Part shown: positions 22,480 through 34,940 of the stretch, one piece after another
Numbering within the stretch: the stretch's first letter is position 1
Layout: every line of letters starts with the position of its first letter
The notes under the pieces: model-generated
Seen by the model: the letters and a program-made list of their open reading frames with translations, nothing else
Told to the model about the DNA's origin: nothing
The model's database searches: none
Position numbers and translations under genes: made by a program
NCBI RefSeq assembly: GCF_964199755.1
Contig: NC_133903.1
Coordinates: 6,589,001 to 6,653,000 of the forward strand
Length of the DNA: 64,000 bases
From: Larus michahellis
Lineage: Eukaryota; Chordata; Aves; Charadriiformes; Laridae
Direction: 5' to 3'

Positions 22480-23350
22480 GTTGAATGAAGATCAGCATCA
22501 ATGATGCCTCAGCGCCTGCCGGCCCGCCTGACATTTATGAATCGCTTTCCCTTTGAGACTTTAAGGCTCAGAGCCTCGCTCTTAAATATCTTGTTTGCGT
22601 TACTTGCTTGGTTTTCACCTTGTTTTCTTTTCTGACACCTTACTTTTTACTTTGAAAAGAGGTGAACGTGAGGGAAAATTGCGACGTGAAAATAAAAGCT
22701 GACAGTAAATAGATGAGCGAGCAGAAAACCTGACACGGGTGATGGTCCACACAAAGCTGCGTACCAGCAGGAACTGCAGAACAGAGAGGAGGTCATCTGA
22801 TGTTCTAATCTACCCTTTTATCACACTTTTTCCTTTATAGCTTGATCCACCTTCCAGTAAAACTGAAGGAAAGGCTTCCATTGCCTTTTACGAGAGTTGG
22901 ATTGGTCCTTTAGATTATCAACATTTGTCTGCCATTTAATAGGCTTAAAACTTTGCAGCTCGTATTGTTGAAAGACACTGTTGAAACATGATGTCCCCTG
23001 AGCTCGGGTCGGCTGAGGTTGGTGTTCGTTCCTGTGTCCATCCCAACCCGCGCAGATCTCAGTTCGATCTTCAGCAATGAAAACTGACCCAGTTCCCTTT
23101 TTTTTTTGCTAAATCTTTAGCCTAAACCCTCCGCTTCTCCTCAGTAATTTCCTCAATTATCCAGTTTGCTTTACAGACATTTCCATTTAATGTGGAATTT
23201 GCCGTAGAAGTTTCATAAAGACCCCACAAAGGAAACCATTAGCTTACATCTCTTTAAATTTATCTAGCCAAACCTTGTGGCTAATCCAAAGGGAGAGCAA
23301 AAACTGCAGTATACCAGAGGCCTTTAACAAATAGCTTATTTTTCTTTCCC
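22480..23350. promoter_or_regulatory. Candidate conserved regulatory block upstream of LMF1
   Basis: Two neighbouring low-CpG stretches (about 22480-22740 and 22800-23350) lack simple repeats apart from one T-run near 23099-23108. They have many A/T-rich core words, including GATGATGCCTCAGC-like AP-1/MAF half sites near 22500 and a SOX-type ATTGTTG near 22965. They read like developmental enhancers between the two genes. No alignment is available, so conservation is not shown. Confidence 0.35.
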
Positions 23351-23724
23351 TATACAATGCACCATTATGTAGGTTTTTTTTCTAAGGAGAACAATGCAAG
23401 CAGCAGTGATGGGAAACTGGAAAAACAAAAGAGGCATTTAGAAGGGACCGGTTTACAGCCTGAAAAGCATTGAATAATGTTACACCTGATAACAGATACT
23501 TTCTCAGAGACCATCGAGCAGTTTAGCACGGCGGTATTTACTTAAGTGGGATACATGGCACACGCCTAAACTCATCGATGACCGCCGAGGCCGCTTTATT
23601 AAAGTGGTTTTGCTAAAAAACCCAGTATTTACGAACTCAACGTGGAGCCAAGTGCTTGACGACTATAGACTATGTGAAGTAGAAATCACGGCAGCATCAG
23701 AAGTGGGAAATAATGAAAGTACGA

Positions 23725-23803
23725 GGAATTTAACCTAATGTTTTTCCTCAGGGATTTAATCTAACGCTTTTCCTCAGCGATTTAACTCAACGTTTTCCCT
23801 CAG
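23725..23803. repeat. Three-copy 26-27-bp tandem repeat upstream of LMF1
   Basis: Units at 23725-23751, 23752-23777 and 23778-23803 each follow the pattern GATTTAAyCTAACG(C/T)TTTTCCTCAG with a few changes. They end where the LMF1 promoter region begins, about 280 bp before the first candidate start codon. Confidence 0.9.
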
Positions 23804-23954
23804 GGATGGGGCCCAGGTGCGCCGGGGTGAGCTGAGGGGCTGCAGCGGGCCCTGGCCTTCTTAGGCTGGAGGTGGAGGAAGGGGGTTTGGACCCAACTCC
23901 TTCCCTTTCTGTTTTTGTTTTTGTTTTTTTTTTTTAACTTTGCACTTTCTCGCC

Positions 23955-24470
23955 GTTTTCCAAAGGCCGCTCCCTGGGGCCGTGTCGTACAAACGCCGTT
24001 TTTCCACACAAACCCCCGCCACAGTAACCATCGCCTCAGCGGCCGCCCTGCGGGCCCGGCGCGGCGGGGGGCGGGCCGCACGCATGCTCGCTGTGGGCTC
24101 CGACATGGCGGCGCCCAGCGCGGCGCTGAGGCAGAGGCGGGCGGCGGCGGCGGGTGGCGGCGCCTCCGAAGCCCCCGAGAAGGCTGTGGCGGGGCCGTCG
24201 GGCAGTAGGGCCGGGTCGCCGCCGCCGCTATCGGGCACCTTCTGGCTGACCCGCATCGTGCTGCTGCGATCCATAGCCCTGCTTTACTGTGAGTCTCCGG
24301 GCGCTGCCCCGCGCCTCTTTCTCTCGCCGCTGCCTGGGGAGCGGGTGGGGGTCCCCCGGAGCCCCGGGCTGCTGGGGACCGCCGGGCTGGTCGCCACGCA
24401 GAACCCCGTGAAGTCCTGGGGTTGACCCGTCCGTCAAGGCCTTCCCCGCTGCAAAGCCTCAGGTGGGGCA
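23955..24470 (+). promoter_or_regulatory. LMF1: CpG-island promoter of LMF1
   Basis: A CpG-rich, TATA-less segment begins after a T-run (23917-23936) and covers exon 1 and the first intron bases. A GACATGGCGGC word at 24103-24113 matches the YY1 motif that often sits over the start codon of housekeeping-type promoters. A GCACGCATGC word at 24078-24087 is a partial NRF1-like site. Confidence 0.7.
24084..24288 (+). CDS. LMF1: LMF1 coding exon 1 (partial gene, N-terminus)
   Basis: Lipase maturation factor 1 is an ER membrane protein needed for folding and assembly of lipoprotein lipase, hepatic lipase and endothelial lipase. This exon encodes residues 1-68 and one base of codon 69. It comprises a low-complexity Ala/Gly/Pro cytosolic tail (8-50), then GTFWLTRIVLL and the start of the first membrane helix (about 53-76), which continues into exon 2. 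The ATG at 24084 lies six codons before the MAAP methionine, the same spacing I recall for the human protein, but its context is weak. The ATG at 24105 has G at -3 and +4 and may be used instead. The donor is GTGAGT. Confidence 0.9.
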
Positions 24471-27400
24471 GGCGGGACCCTTGCCACGGGGAAGGGGGGT
24501 GAGCTGCCAGTGCCCTGACTGTCCCCTCCCGTGGGGTCCATGGCGGTGCTGAGGTCCCACCGTGGTGGGAGAGGAGGCCTGTGACTCTCTTAGGTTCTTG
24601 CTGGTGAAGTTGTTTGGGGAGCAGGGGGCTGCAGGGGGCCTTGCCCCCCGGTCCTGGTTCTGGGCCCTATGCTGTCATGGCAGGGGTGCAGCAGTTGCAC
24701 TGAGGAGCCCTGCCTGCTTTTTACCAAAGCATTGCTTAATTTTGGGGGTAGGTGTTTGCATACACAAAGCTTGAGGGGGTGACTGAGATGTGAAACGGGA
24801 AGAGCCTCTTGTTTTCAACTCTTGCTTTGCTGGTGGACGGGGACCCTGCGGCTGATGGCAGGGGTGGCGTTGCGTGATGTTGGGGCTCCTGTATTGGTGG
24901 AGTTGGAAGGAGAGTTTGCTTGTGCCATGAGGCTGGTACCTGTCAGCACAGCCAGTCGGAGCTGGTAGTCTTTTTTCTTCAAGGTAGGCCTTGTGTGCTA
25001 ACTGTGCAAGAGAGAAACTCCTTGCCTTATGCAGAAGCAGGTCTTTAGCATCTTACATAGTACTGGAGAAACACAACATCCTTCGGTGTCAACACTACCA
25101 GTCAAGACATAGGATTGACATGACCTTGAAACAGTTAACGGTGAAATCAGTTTCCAACCTCGGCTGTGCTCGTTTGGCTCTCACTTTGGCAAGGAACACC
25201 GAGAGCTGCGCTTCGAGCCCACTAGTGCTCCACTTAAAAAATATTCACAGTGAAACCTAAACTGACATGTAACACACTACGTTACAAATTCTAAACTTGC
25301 CCCAGATTTGTCCACAAAATCGTTAGGATTTGTAGGCTGCCAGCCTGCTTAGATTATTTTGCATCAAAACCATGCAGAAGTTGTAGTTTTGTATGGTTTT
25401 GACACGTGCTCTGTTTCTAGTTTGGTTTCAGCTCTCGGTGAAATGCAGGGTTATGACTCTTTCAGTCAAAATGAAAGCGATTCCGATATTCCCCCGTGTG
25501 TAAATCCAGACTGCTGAGTTTCCCGTAGCTCAGTTTGCAGTTTCCTTATGAAAAACTGATTAGCGTTCTCCGCTCTATGTTTGGTGGAGGCCTCTGCTTT
25601 CTGATGGGGCATTTGGGTTATAAATGTGCTCCATCCAGGACCAAATGCTGTCCTTTAAGGTGGTGGCGTGTACGATAGGAAGGGGCTGGTGGGAAGGGAG
25701 AGGCGGTGGCTGGAGGGGGTGGGAGTTGGGAAGGGGATGATGAGGCAGAGGAGGCAAAGAGCAAGTCAAACGTATGGGAACTTCTGGTGAGTGGGAGACC
25801 TGATTTGGGATGAGAGCAGTAAGAAGAACCAGTATCCCGTTTGGGGTCAGGTGAATTACAACATGAAAATGATTGAAACCTACGAGCTGGAGGGAGAAAG
25901 GGAGGGTGGGCATTTGTAAGGCAGAGGATGAAGCTGAGGCTGGTGCCTGAAAGTGGGATGACAGAAAATAGGGAGAAGAACTGAATTTGGCACTTTTCAA
26001 AAGAGGAGAAGAGAGTGGGAATGCCGAGGAGTGGAAAAAGCGGGGAGGAAACCCCCAAATGCTTCCACAGTCCAGAGTGAGGAAACGTTTTTGAGAGAGG
26101 TAGTGCAGAGGAAAGCATTTGGGTACCAGAGCTGGAAGGAACAGGGTAGGAGGATGGCTCTGTTCTTTGTAATGAAGGAGGTGCAAGAAAGGAAAAGTTT
26201 ACCTGCTTGTTATGCAACTTCACTTGATTGTGATCAGATAACAGTGATTTCTGCTGTTTGTTTTGGTTGAGTAACAGCCAAGGGACCCAAAGCCAGAAAC
26301 CTGGGCCAGATTTGAGACAGGTCGAATTCTTACTTGGGCTGTCACTTGCAGTGATGTTGGGGCTCCAGCTCTGATCCCAACACAGGGGAGACACTGCACA
26401 GCCTACAACTGAAGCGCTCATGGAGTGGAAACTAATTGGTGTGTCTGAGATGGAGAGATTGTGAGGAGGCAGATTCCTCTGTCAAAGGCTGCAAAACCAT
26501 GACACGGGTGTTGGGGTGGGATGCTCTCGAGGGAAGGTGGGTTGCCTTTTGATCTCTTCTGAGAGCCTGGGTTTAGAAGCAGCAGAAAACAATTTAGAGG
26601 CTCTGTGCCAAGCACCTCTTCCAAGTTCTTTTCTGAAGATGGAACTATTTACTCTGACAGATTATTTTTTTTTTTCCCAGACACGGCGATTCTGCACACG
26701 CCGAGTCTCAGACTTACTGAGGAAACGGTTGATGCCGTTGTGACAGTTTGACATTCCTCAGTCGTGGGATGTTTTCCCCCCTTCTTTCATTTCACCCTTT
26801 TAAATGTAACCCTTTCATTCCTGCTGTGTTAAGCAACAAATCCTTTCGGGGCATCTTGTGCTAAAGTATCAGGAAAGTGGTCACCCCCTGATGATCGTAG
26901 CTCCTGCCTGTTAGTGCAGCTGTGAGAGCTGAAAGCTTGTTCTCTCTCCTAGTTGGAAAGGGAGGGGTGGGAGAGCAAAGGACCTTGTGGACGGGATGGA
27001 GAGAAACATGATTTGGGGGGTACAGTGATTGCTGAGGTGAGGGGCAGAATTACCAAGAATTATTTGGGGGCCTGTCGCCTCCTTCCTGCCCCCTACTCCA
27101 CTATTGAGAGGCTGTTTTATTGCCTGATGTGAGCTGGGGAGATGCTTTCCCTTTGAATCTCCTCCTGTGGAAGGAGGACAGGCAGAGCAAGGCAGGTGTG
27201 AAGTATCTTGTGTGCCCTCCCTTCTCCCCCGCCCCCTTTGGTTATAACAGCTCTCCTCTTTTTTTCTTTTTTTTGAAGGGGTTTTCCAGAAGCAGCCAGA
27301 GCCTGGGAAGTCCCTGGCAAAGCAGCTGCTGTCTGAGAGGCAGGTTAGAGATGGGAAGGTGGGAAAGGATCTGATGATTCCTGGAGGCCGGTGACCAAAG

Positions 27401-30400
27401 GCACATGCTGCTTGCAGGAATGAGAAGGAAGGGGAAAATGGATCCAAACGGAAAGTTCTCAGTGAGGTTTGCTCTCTGCAGCAGGGCTGTGCCAGTGGGT
27501 CCTCCCAGCTGAGCACTAAGGTAAATGAAACGCCTGTCTGTGCAATTCTGTCTTTAATAGTAGCTAGTACTGTGCACTTTTAAATTAGGTGACACTTAAA
27601 TTCTTATAACTGGCAGCCCTCAGAGAAGTTTTCAGATCTGGGATCTCTTTCTCCACTTTACCAAGTAAGTGTGGGCAGACCAAGTGGTAAAACCCTTCCA
27701 GAGGAAGAGAGTGTGAATAACACAGAATCCATCCCTGTTCGCTGAGGAAGAGAACAATTGTGTAGGTCTTACCCTGTGCCCTGCTGCCCAGACCCCTCTC
27801 TGTTTCTGTAGAGTCATCTTTGTATAGTATTGGTGTGCCAATGGAAGAGACTTGTCTCACAGACTTCCACCATTGCAACCTGTCCGTCACTGGCTAATTG
27901 CAATCTTTAATACAGTAATTCATGGGACAGGGAGGCTTGGAGAAATGCCGTTTTGATATTTGAAGGTTTTCTACCTTGGTCTTGCACTGTGTGTTTGTTC
28001 TTTATGGCAGGAATTGGTACTTTCTAAGTACAGAAAGTCTTTGAGGTCTTGTTGGAAGTCCTGTTACAAGTAAATAGCTGGTCCCAAAGCTCTTGACAAC
28101 AAATGTGCATTATTTGCTCCCTTCACCCTTCTTCTAAATCATTGTTAAGTGCCCTTTTTGGATGGTTACTATCATCAGATTCCAGATGTAGAAGTTCAAG
28201 TAATTAGATACCACCCTTCCCAATTTCAGCCAGGCTCTGTAGAGTGCTTTGAAATAAAAGCTATTATTGAAATCCAGTTTATCTTCCTTCTCCGTATGTA
28301 TTGTTTAATAGTAGTATTTTCTTTCCCCAGAGCTAGAGCTACGGGAGGTTCATGCTACTTCTTCCTAATTCTGAAATCTAAAGCCTTCTCGGGGGGATTT
28401 GGCTTCCTGTAGGTTGCTGGCTCTCCCCGGTGTCCTTCCTCCTCTCTCTCTTTCTCTCTGCCATCTCCCCTGCTTTCCCCCTTCTCTTCCCTCAGTTATA
28501 TTAAAAGGCTCCCAGTAGCTTTTAGCTTACCTAGTCAGGATTATAGAACATCTTCAGACGCGTTTTCTCCCCTGAAAGGTTTTATTTCAGCGCGGTGCTT
28601 GTTAGCAAGTCTGCACAACGAAGGCAGTATGTTAGCACCGTGTCCTCTTAGCAAGCTACATGCCTCCCATTTAAGTCTGCATGAAAGAGCCACGTAAGCG
28701 AGACAGAAGTGGGTTTGGTCCTGAACAAAGCACTTACACTGTGGGGAGAAAAATTCATAGCAAGCAGTGATAAGGGAAATGATAACAAGAACCGAGAAGG
28801 GGAGAATCTGTCTCCCAGTCTGCTGCCTGCCCAGAGCTGGTCTGGAGCAGAGGGATCTTCTCAGGGCATCCTGCAGCTGCAGGTTGAACTGCCCCTGGTG
28901 TGGTTTTGAACAGTCTGGGTCCTACGAGGAAGCTTTTTAGCAGTGCCACAGCCCAGCCTTTTCTGTTTGCTTTCACATCATTTCAAAGAGGCAATGGGGA
29001 TATAAGCGCTTAAAAAGCCTCCAAAGCAACCACCCCAAAGTCTTGAGCTTTGCTGCGAATGGCAATAAAACAAAAAAGTGTTAAGAACAGACTACTTTGT
29101 TGTGTGTTTGTTTGTGGCCGTAGGGTTGCACGATAAAAAGGGGGTGTTTGGTTTCACTCAGGCTCTTTGCACAGTACTATGGTGTTGTTGCTTCTCTGTT
29201 GCAAAACTTTGCAGGGGAATTTATCGATTGAAAACTTATTTGATTCATTTCTCAGATAATAATGAAAAGACCGTGGATATTCTCCCCCTTCTTTTCAGTA
29301 GTACAACCTCAGCTTGACAGCATCCAGCAAAGGGCCTTTTTTGAATGCCTTGTTGGGTCAAAGGTGCACTTGATATATGGCTGCAGGCAGATTTTTTGTG
29401 TGTGTGCAAGATGTAGTTTGGTTTTCATGTAAAGCTCTGTGCTTTTGGTTCATTTCTTCTTGTGGTTTGGGCTTTAAGTAAAAGTTAAGACTTTTAATGG
29501 GGGGAGAGAGAAAGCCATATGACCGGAAAGTTTTGGATTTCACATCTTTAAATCTTTACAGAGCATGAAGAATGGGATTCTCTCATTCTCCTACCATGAC
29601 AGGCTGAGCCTGGACTGGGGGAAAGGAACTGAGGTGACAGGGCAATATGGATAGACCAAATCATTTCAGATGGGTGACTCTTGTGGTGCATACTTGGGTT
29701 GTATTTATTGGTAGCATGTGGGTTTGAACAAGGAACGTGTTCAGTTTGGGGAGACAGAGGAGGTTGGGAGGGGAAGGAGAAGGTGGAGGGGGGGGGAGTT
29801 AATGGAAAAGTACAGTAAAGCACCTTCTGAGGTGAGAATAAGTAGTCAAGGTCTATTAGCAGTTGATGACAATTTACATGTATTACTTATGTAAAGATCA
29901 GCTCGCAGCAGGTAGAGGAGCGTGCTCCCATGTGAGCTGTCAAAGGCTCCTTCTGCCTCCTGAGTGGGAGGGAGCATGGGAGTCGCTGAGGCTGAGGTTT
30001 TTTTTCAATCTGCAAAGGAGTGAATAGTCTGAAGAATGGCAAAGTGATTCGGATGGAAAGAGAGGAGACTGGCATGGGCTGAAGATACGCAAATCCAGGA
30101 ATAGTTGGTAAAAAGTCCAGGCAGTGAGCAGCCACAGGGGTGATGGGGTTTTATGCTGTGTTTGGGGACTTGGGGGTGTGCAGAGCTGTGCTGGGAGTCT
30201 GCAGGGGATGTCCCTGAATTAGGAGCCCAGCCGTGGCCACACATTGTTCCCATCTGTGATGCTGGAAAGGATAGCTATGGGAAAATTTCGGTTTTTGCGT
30301 CCTGGTTGGCAAAGCGCATCCTGAACTCTGAAAAAGTGCCCTTCTCAGTCATGCTTTTGGTTTGTAAGATGATATCAGACAGTGAGAGTCATTCTGCGGG

Positions 30401-33400
30401 GCTTGGCCTGCTAAAGAGCCTGGAAGGAGCGGGTGACTCTGGATCAGGCCTTGCGTTAGCTTATTCCATCCTGGAGGAATCCACCGTGGACTCCTTGGTG
30501 CAGTGTATGCCCAGGCTGGAGGTAGCTGGGGTGCTGATGGAGGCAAGCTACCTGGTGCATAGGAATGCAAGTGTCTGTGCTGTTCTTGCAGGAAAAAATA
30601 AACCCTGAACTGATGGGAGACACTGATGAACGCATTGCCCAAAGTTTGCAAATCCAGGAGTCGGGTTTGCTCAGGAGGAAAGCAGCTTCTCCTGAGCGAG
30701 GTGCAGAGTCTTGCAGCTGTTGGTGACTGAGACGCTGCCCGCTTGCCTGTCTGACAGCGGTGCTCAGCAGCTGCCCGTCAGACTCTCTTTCGCCATTCCA
30801 GCATCCCGTTGGGTAAGGCCCTTCTCCCTTTGCTGCCACAGATGAGAACATCCCTGGGCTGACATGGACCTTGCAGAAACCCAGGAGCACAGCTTTACAG
30901 ACTGTTTGGAGGGGCTGAGGTGGATGCAGTGCCGTTGCTCAAGCAGACTCAGTGCCTTGGACCCCATGGTGTGGTTGAACCCAGCATGCTGCGTAGGTGG
31001 GTCCCCACTGCATCGTCAGACTTACGAACCAGTGAATTCTGGTTCATGTAACAGAACTGCTCTGCCAGCCTCTTGCCAGGAAGAAGCTACAGGACAAACA
31101 AGAGAAGCGATTAACCTTGCCCTATGACTCGGCAGTGCAGTGAGCATGCCAGCCAGTGCCCAAGGTGGAAGCAAACTTGTTTCACCATGTTTATTTGGAG
31201 GGAGTGGGAAGATGGAGAGTGGAAAATCCCCAAATACAAGGCCAAAGGGAGAGAGGTTTCAGAACAGGGGTTAAGGAAGAGGAAGAAAAGCACAAGCTTT
31301 GGGGGCAAAAGGGACTTTTTTCCCCCCTGATTAAGCCAAGATTAAAAGGATCCCTTCCTGGAGAAGGGAGCAGGGTCTGTGTTAGAATCAATTTAAGGAT
31401 ACAGTTTCTCAAGAGGGGTTCAGGGAGAGGAAGCAAAGACATGCTAATAAATAACTTTTTTTTTTCCCTGTGGAACTGTGCATCTCCTGTGTTGCTAAAA
31501 TCCTTTGCAGAATCTGTCTTTAGTTTCAGCTATTGCATGTGTCCGGTAACATGGGAACCGCTGCCTACAGGGTGAAGCCTCTTGAAGGCTTACCTGGTGC
31601 TTGGGAGAGTAGGTCTAGATGATTTGATGTCAGGATTTGAGAAGTGGGTGCTGCCCAAGGGATGTGCCCTTCAAAGGTACTCCAAAAGATGCTGGAGATG
31701 AGTGGAGTGGGAGCACGGCGTGGTGCGAGGCAGTGTCTCAGCTTGGGGAGTGTCCAGGAGAGGGAGCTGGATCCGGGATGGAGCAGCATGACTGGGAAAT
31801 GCTGCACACGTGTGAGCAATAAACGGCGCTCGCCGGACGTGGGCCCTGATGGCTTGGGAGAGTGATGGATCAAAATGTAAGTGCAACGATTCGGATTTGG
31901 TTCGGGTTAGATGAGTCCTTCATAAACTAGGGCTGCTGCCGATGGGATTTAGCTGTGAAATGGAAACGTGCAAAATACCAGCAGTGCAGCGTCTTGTGAG
32001 AAATCGATGTTCTGGGGGAAAATCACTTCGGAGCCCAAACAGGGCAATCTTTAGATGTGCAGTTCATGGCAACCTATAATGCAGTCTTTGCTGCTTACAG
32101 ACTTAAAAAGGCTGTATGGTATTTTGTACATACAATGTGTACTTTTCTGCAATTGCTATAGTTTGTTTTTCCTAATTTACCCTTTCCTTGTTTATCTTGC
32201 ATACTGTGCAGGGGTCTAATTTAGATTTTTTTAGAAAAAAATCTGCTGAGCAGTTATGGGTTGGGGCAGCAATTTCTTTAGCATTTAGAGGTGAATTTGA
32301 TAAGCACCTTTGGAAAACTGTCCGGCAAATTGCAGTGCTAATCAAGGGAAATCAAACCATGGAGTTTTAAGGCAGAGATGGTCTTTATTTTTATTTTTTT
32401 TAAACCAAAAATGAAGATATTAAGTTGTCTGAGGCTCAGAAACATTGTATTTCTGCTTGTTTCGTGTGTCAGGTTTTCTGATTACGCATTTGTGCCGGGC
32501 AGAGTGTTGGTAGAAAAATATGAATACTCTAAAACACTTAATTTGCGGTCCAAAGCTGATTCTTTAGTGTTGTGATCATTTTTTTCCTCTTCTCCCTCCC
32601 TGTCTGTAATTGAGTAAAATATTCTGCATGTCTTTTATTCCTTTGGAAAATCTTTCACTGTGTGTAAAAGATGAACAGAAAGAGATACAACCAATTAAAC
32701 CCCCAACTTTATTGTGTTAGCGCTGTGATTCAGGATCTGTTGAAATCGATGGGAACCCTCCCAGTGACCTCAGATATGTGTTGGATTGAGTTTTACTGGT
32801 TTTTCAAATGAGAACAAAATACATGCCGTGTGCAAAGAGATGGCGTAAGTGTTAAGTGGATTAACTGGAGACCTTTTTGTGTGTCTGGGGGGAATGGGAC
32901 ATTTATTTCTGTTCCCTGGGGCTGCGGATTTTTGGTTGCTAGTCAAACTTCAAAGAAATGGGAATCCAGGCCTGAACGCGGGATATAGTTTCACATAGCC
33001 CTTCTACCAGTGTTCCCCCAGTGAGAGACATCAACCAGATGAACACCAGAATTCTTGTTTGCAGAATGACAGCATTCAGATAAGGAAGGAAACAGATTTG
33101 ATCATTAACTAAGGAGTATTTGGAGGGAAACAAATTGGCCTTTTGCAAGACCTCTGGTATTGCTGCATGTGACGTGGCTGGTGTTTGGATAATGTTTGAA
33201 GGATGGGTAAGTTAGCTGCTGGGAGCAAAATGTATGAAGCCTAATCAGGAAATGTTGGCCTTCATCATTTTTTTCTGAGAAATGGAGTTACGAACTGCAA
33301 ATTGGTAACTGGAGGAGATTCCTAAAATATGAGATAATCCCTAGAAACTGACCAACTTTCTCTGTAGAACATCAAATTCTAGGTCTATAATCTGTAATTA

Positions 33401-34630
33401 AATTGCTTATGCGCTGTTAAAAAAAGCATATGGCTGTTCTAAGATTGTCTGGTGCAAGAGCATAGACACTATAAATGAGAGAACTGTAGTGACATGTAAA
33501 AAGTGGCAATTTAGAGGACAGAAAAATATTAAGACTTTGTATTTCCAGCCTGCCAGGAAGTGAGAGGATCCAGAAGGTCAACCCATAGCATAACTACTGT
33601 ATTCTGCAATTGCCATGTGTAACCATTAACCATTACTCCACCAGAAGAATTAAGGTGTCCTTTGGGTGCCTTTTGAATGGTGTGTATGAGTTTAAGCTGT
33701 CTCATTAACAATATTTTGAAATATTAAGTGTTTTCAATACAAGGAAATAATCCAATACTTGACAGATGCACAGATAGCTGTATGTAAAAATGGAGATATG
33801 TTGTCGTCTAAAGTCAAAGCATAACCTTGCAGGAACAATCTGTTATCAGTCTGTGGTGGGTTATTTGTACTGGGAACAGCAGACGTTGTAACATGTTAAC
33901 ACCGTCAACACCAAACCCCATGCTGGAGCTGTTGTCTATTTACGCAGCAAAATGTTTGGTGAAACTGAAATAGGAGGGGCCGGAAAATACAGCCCTGTCT
34001 TTGCTGCTGCAAAGCTGAAGGGAGTTGTGTGCGCTCTTCTGGCTGCTTCAGCTGCGCTTCGCAGGATCGGTGCGTGAACTGAGGGCTTCCTGGTGTCTCC
34101 TTTCCACAGTAGAAAGGAAATTCTGTCTGAAAGTCTTGAAATTAATGCATTGCTTTCACTTGTACTCCGCAGTGCAATTAAGCTGTTTTCCTCATCTGCA
34201 TTAGGAGATGAATAGTGTATGTGACTAACCTAGGGTCACGCAGAGTCTCACAGAGCTGAGCTGAGCCTCCTGTTTCTACACTGGGTCAGGTCGCTCAGTT
34301 ACAGGGAGCTTTTCCCAGAAGTGCATTGTTGAGTTTGCCTGAAGCAAGTGGCATGTCCCTTACAGCTGTTGAGGAGAACATTGTCTCAAACCAGACTCTG
34401 TGCCGTTTCCTGGTGTGAAGGCAGAGACAGTATTTATAGAATTCCTCTGCATTCTGCGTTGTGGTTAATAGAAATGACTGTGTTGTATTTTAATGGAGAT
34501 GAGGACATATGAATAAATTCCTTCCCGAGGCATGAAAATTCTTCTGTAACTCTGGACTCAAAATATGTACTTCAGCCTGGATGATTTCTAATACTGATAT
34601 ATTTTTTCCCCCCTCCTTGTTTTCCTCCAG
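24289..34630 (+). other. LMF1: LMF1 intron 1
   Basis: The intron is 10.3 kb, from GTGAGT to a long pyrimidine tract ending CTCCAG. The part at about 25.67-26.1 kb is strongly purine-rich on the plus strand, which leaves minus-strand frames open for up to 267 codons; these have no recognisable domain. A CT-rich run lies at about 28432-28495 and a MIR-like remnant near 34.2 kb. I see no other gene. Confidence 0.88.
34200..34280 (-). mobile_element. Ancient MIR-type SINE remnant in LMF1 intron 1
   Basis: The words GTGACTAACCTAGGGTCACG, then CAGAG and CAGAGCTGAGC follow the remembered reverse complement of the MIR core (GACTTGCCCAAGGTCACACAG, then GCAGAGCTGGG). It is diverged and short. Confidence 0.5.
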
Positions 34631-34940
34631 TTGTGGCCTTCCTGGTGGCGTACCATCAAAACAAGCAGCTAATAGGAGAGAAGGGGCTGCTCCCTTGTAA
34701 ACTGTACCTGCAGAATGTCAAAAAGTATTTCAGAGGGAAGATAAACTTGGATGCTCTGAGCTATGCGCCAACAATCATCTGGTTTCTGGACTGGTCAGAC
34801 ATGGACAGAACCTTGGACTACCTCTCCTTGTTCGGCCTGGCAACTTCAGCCTTTGTATTGATAACTGGATGTGCAAACATGGTCCTCATGTCCGTCCTGT
34901 GGGTTCTCTACCTCTCGCTGGTCAACGTTGGACAGATCTG
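34631..34940 (+). CDS. LMF1: LMF1 coding exon 2
   Basis: This exon encodes residues 69-172. The first two bases join exon 1's last T to give Phe69, so the reading is LLYFVAFLVAYHQNKQLIG, an excellent match to the LMF1 family. It contains the rest of the first membrane helix, a lumenal loop (GEKGLLPCKLYLQNVKKYF, then FLDWSDMDRTLDY) and a second hydrophobic stretch (about LFGLATSAFVLITGCANMV and on to YLSLVNVGQ). It ends with two bases of the Trp172 codon at donor GTAGGT. Reading through the donor gives TGG TAG, an immediate stop, so correct splicing is required. The acceptor has a long C/T tract. Confidence 0.95.

Noticed and set aside
25575-26421. Two overlapping minus-strand open frames of 203 and 267 codons in LMF1 intron 1
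   Set aside because: The plus strand is strongly purine-rich here, so the minus strand is C/T-rich and lacks stop triplets. The peptides are Ser/Pro/Leu-rich and match no family I know.
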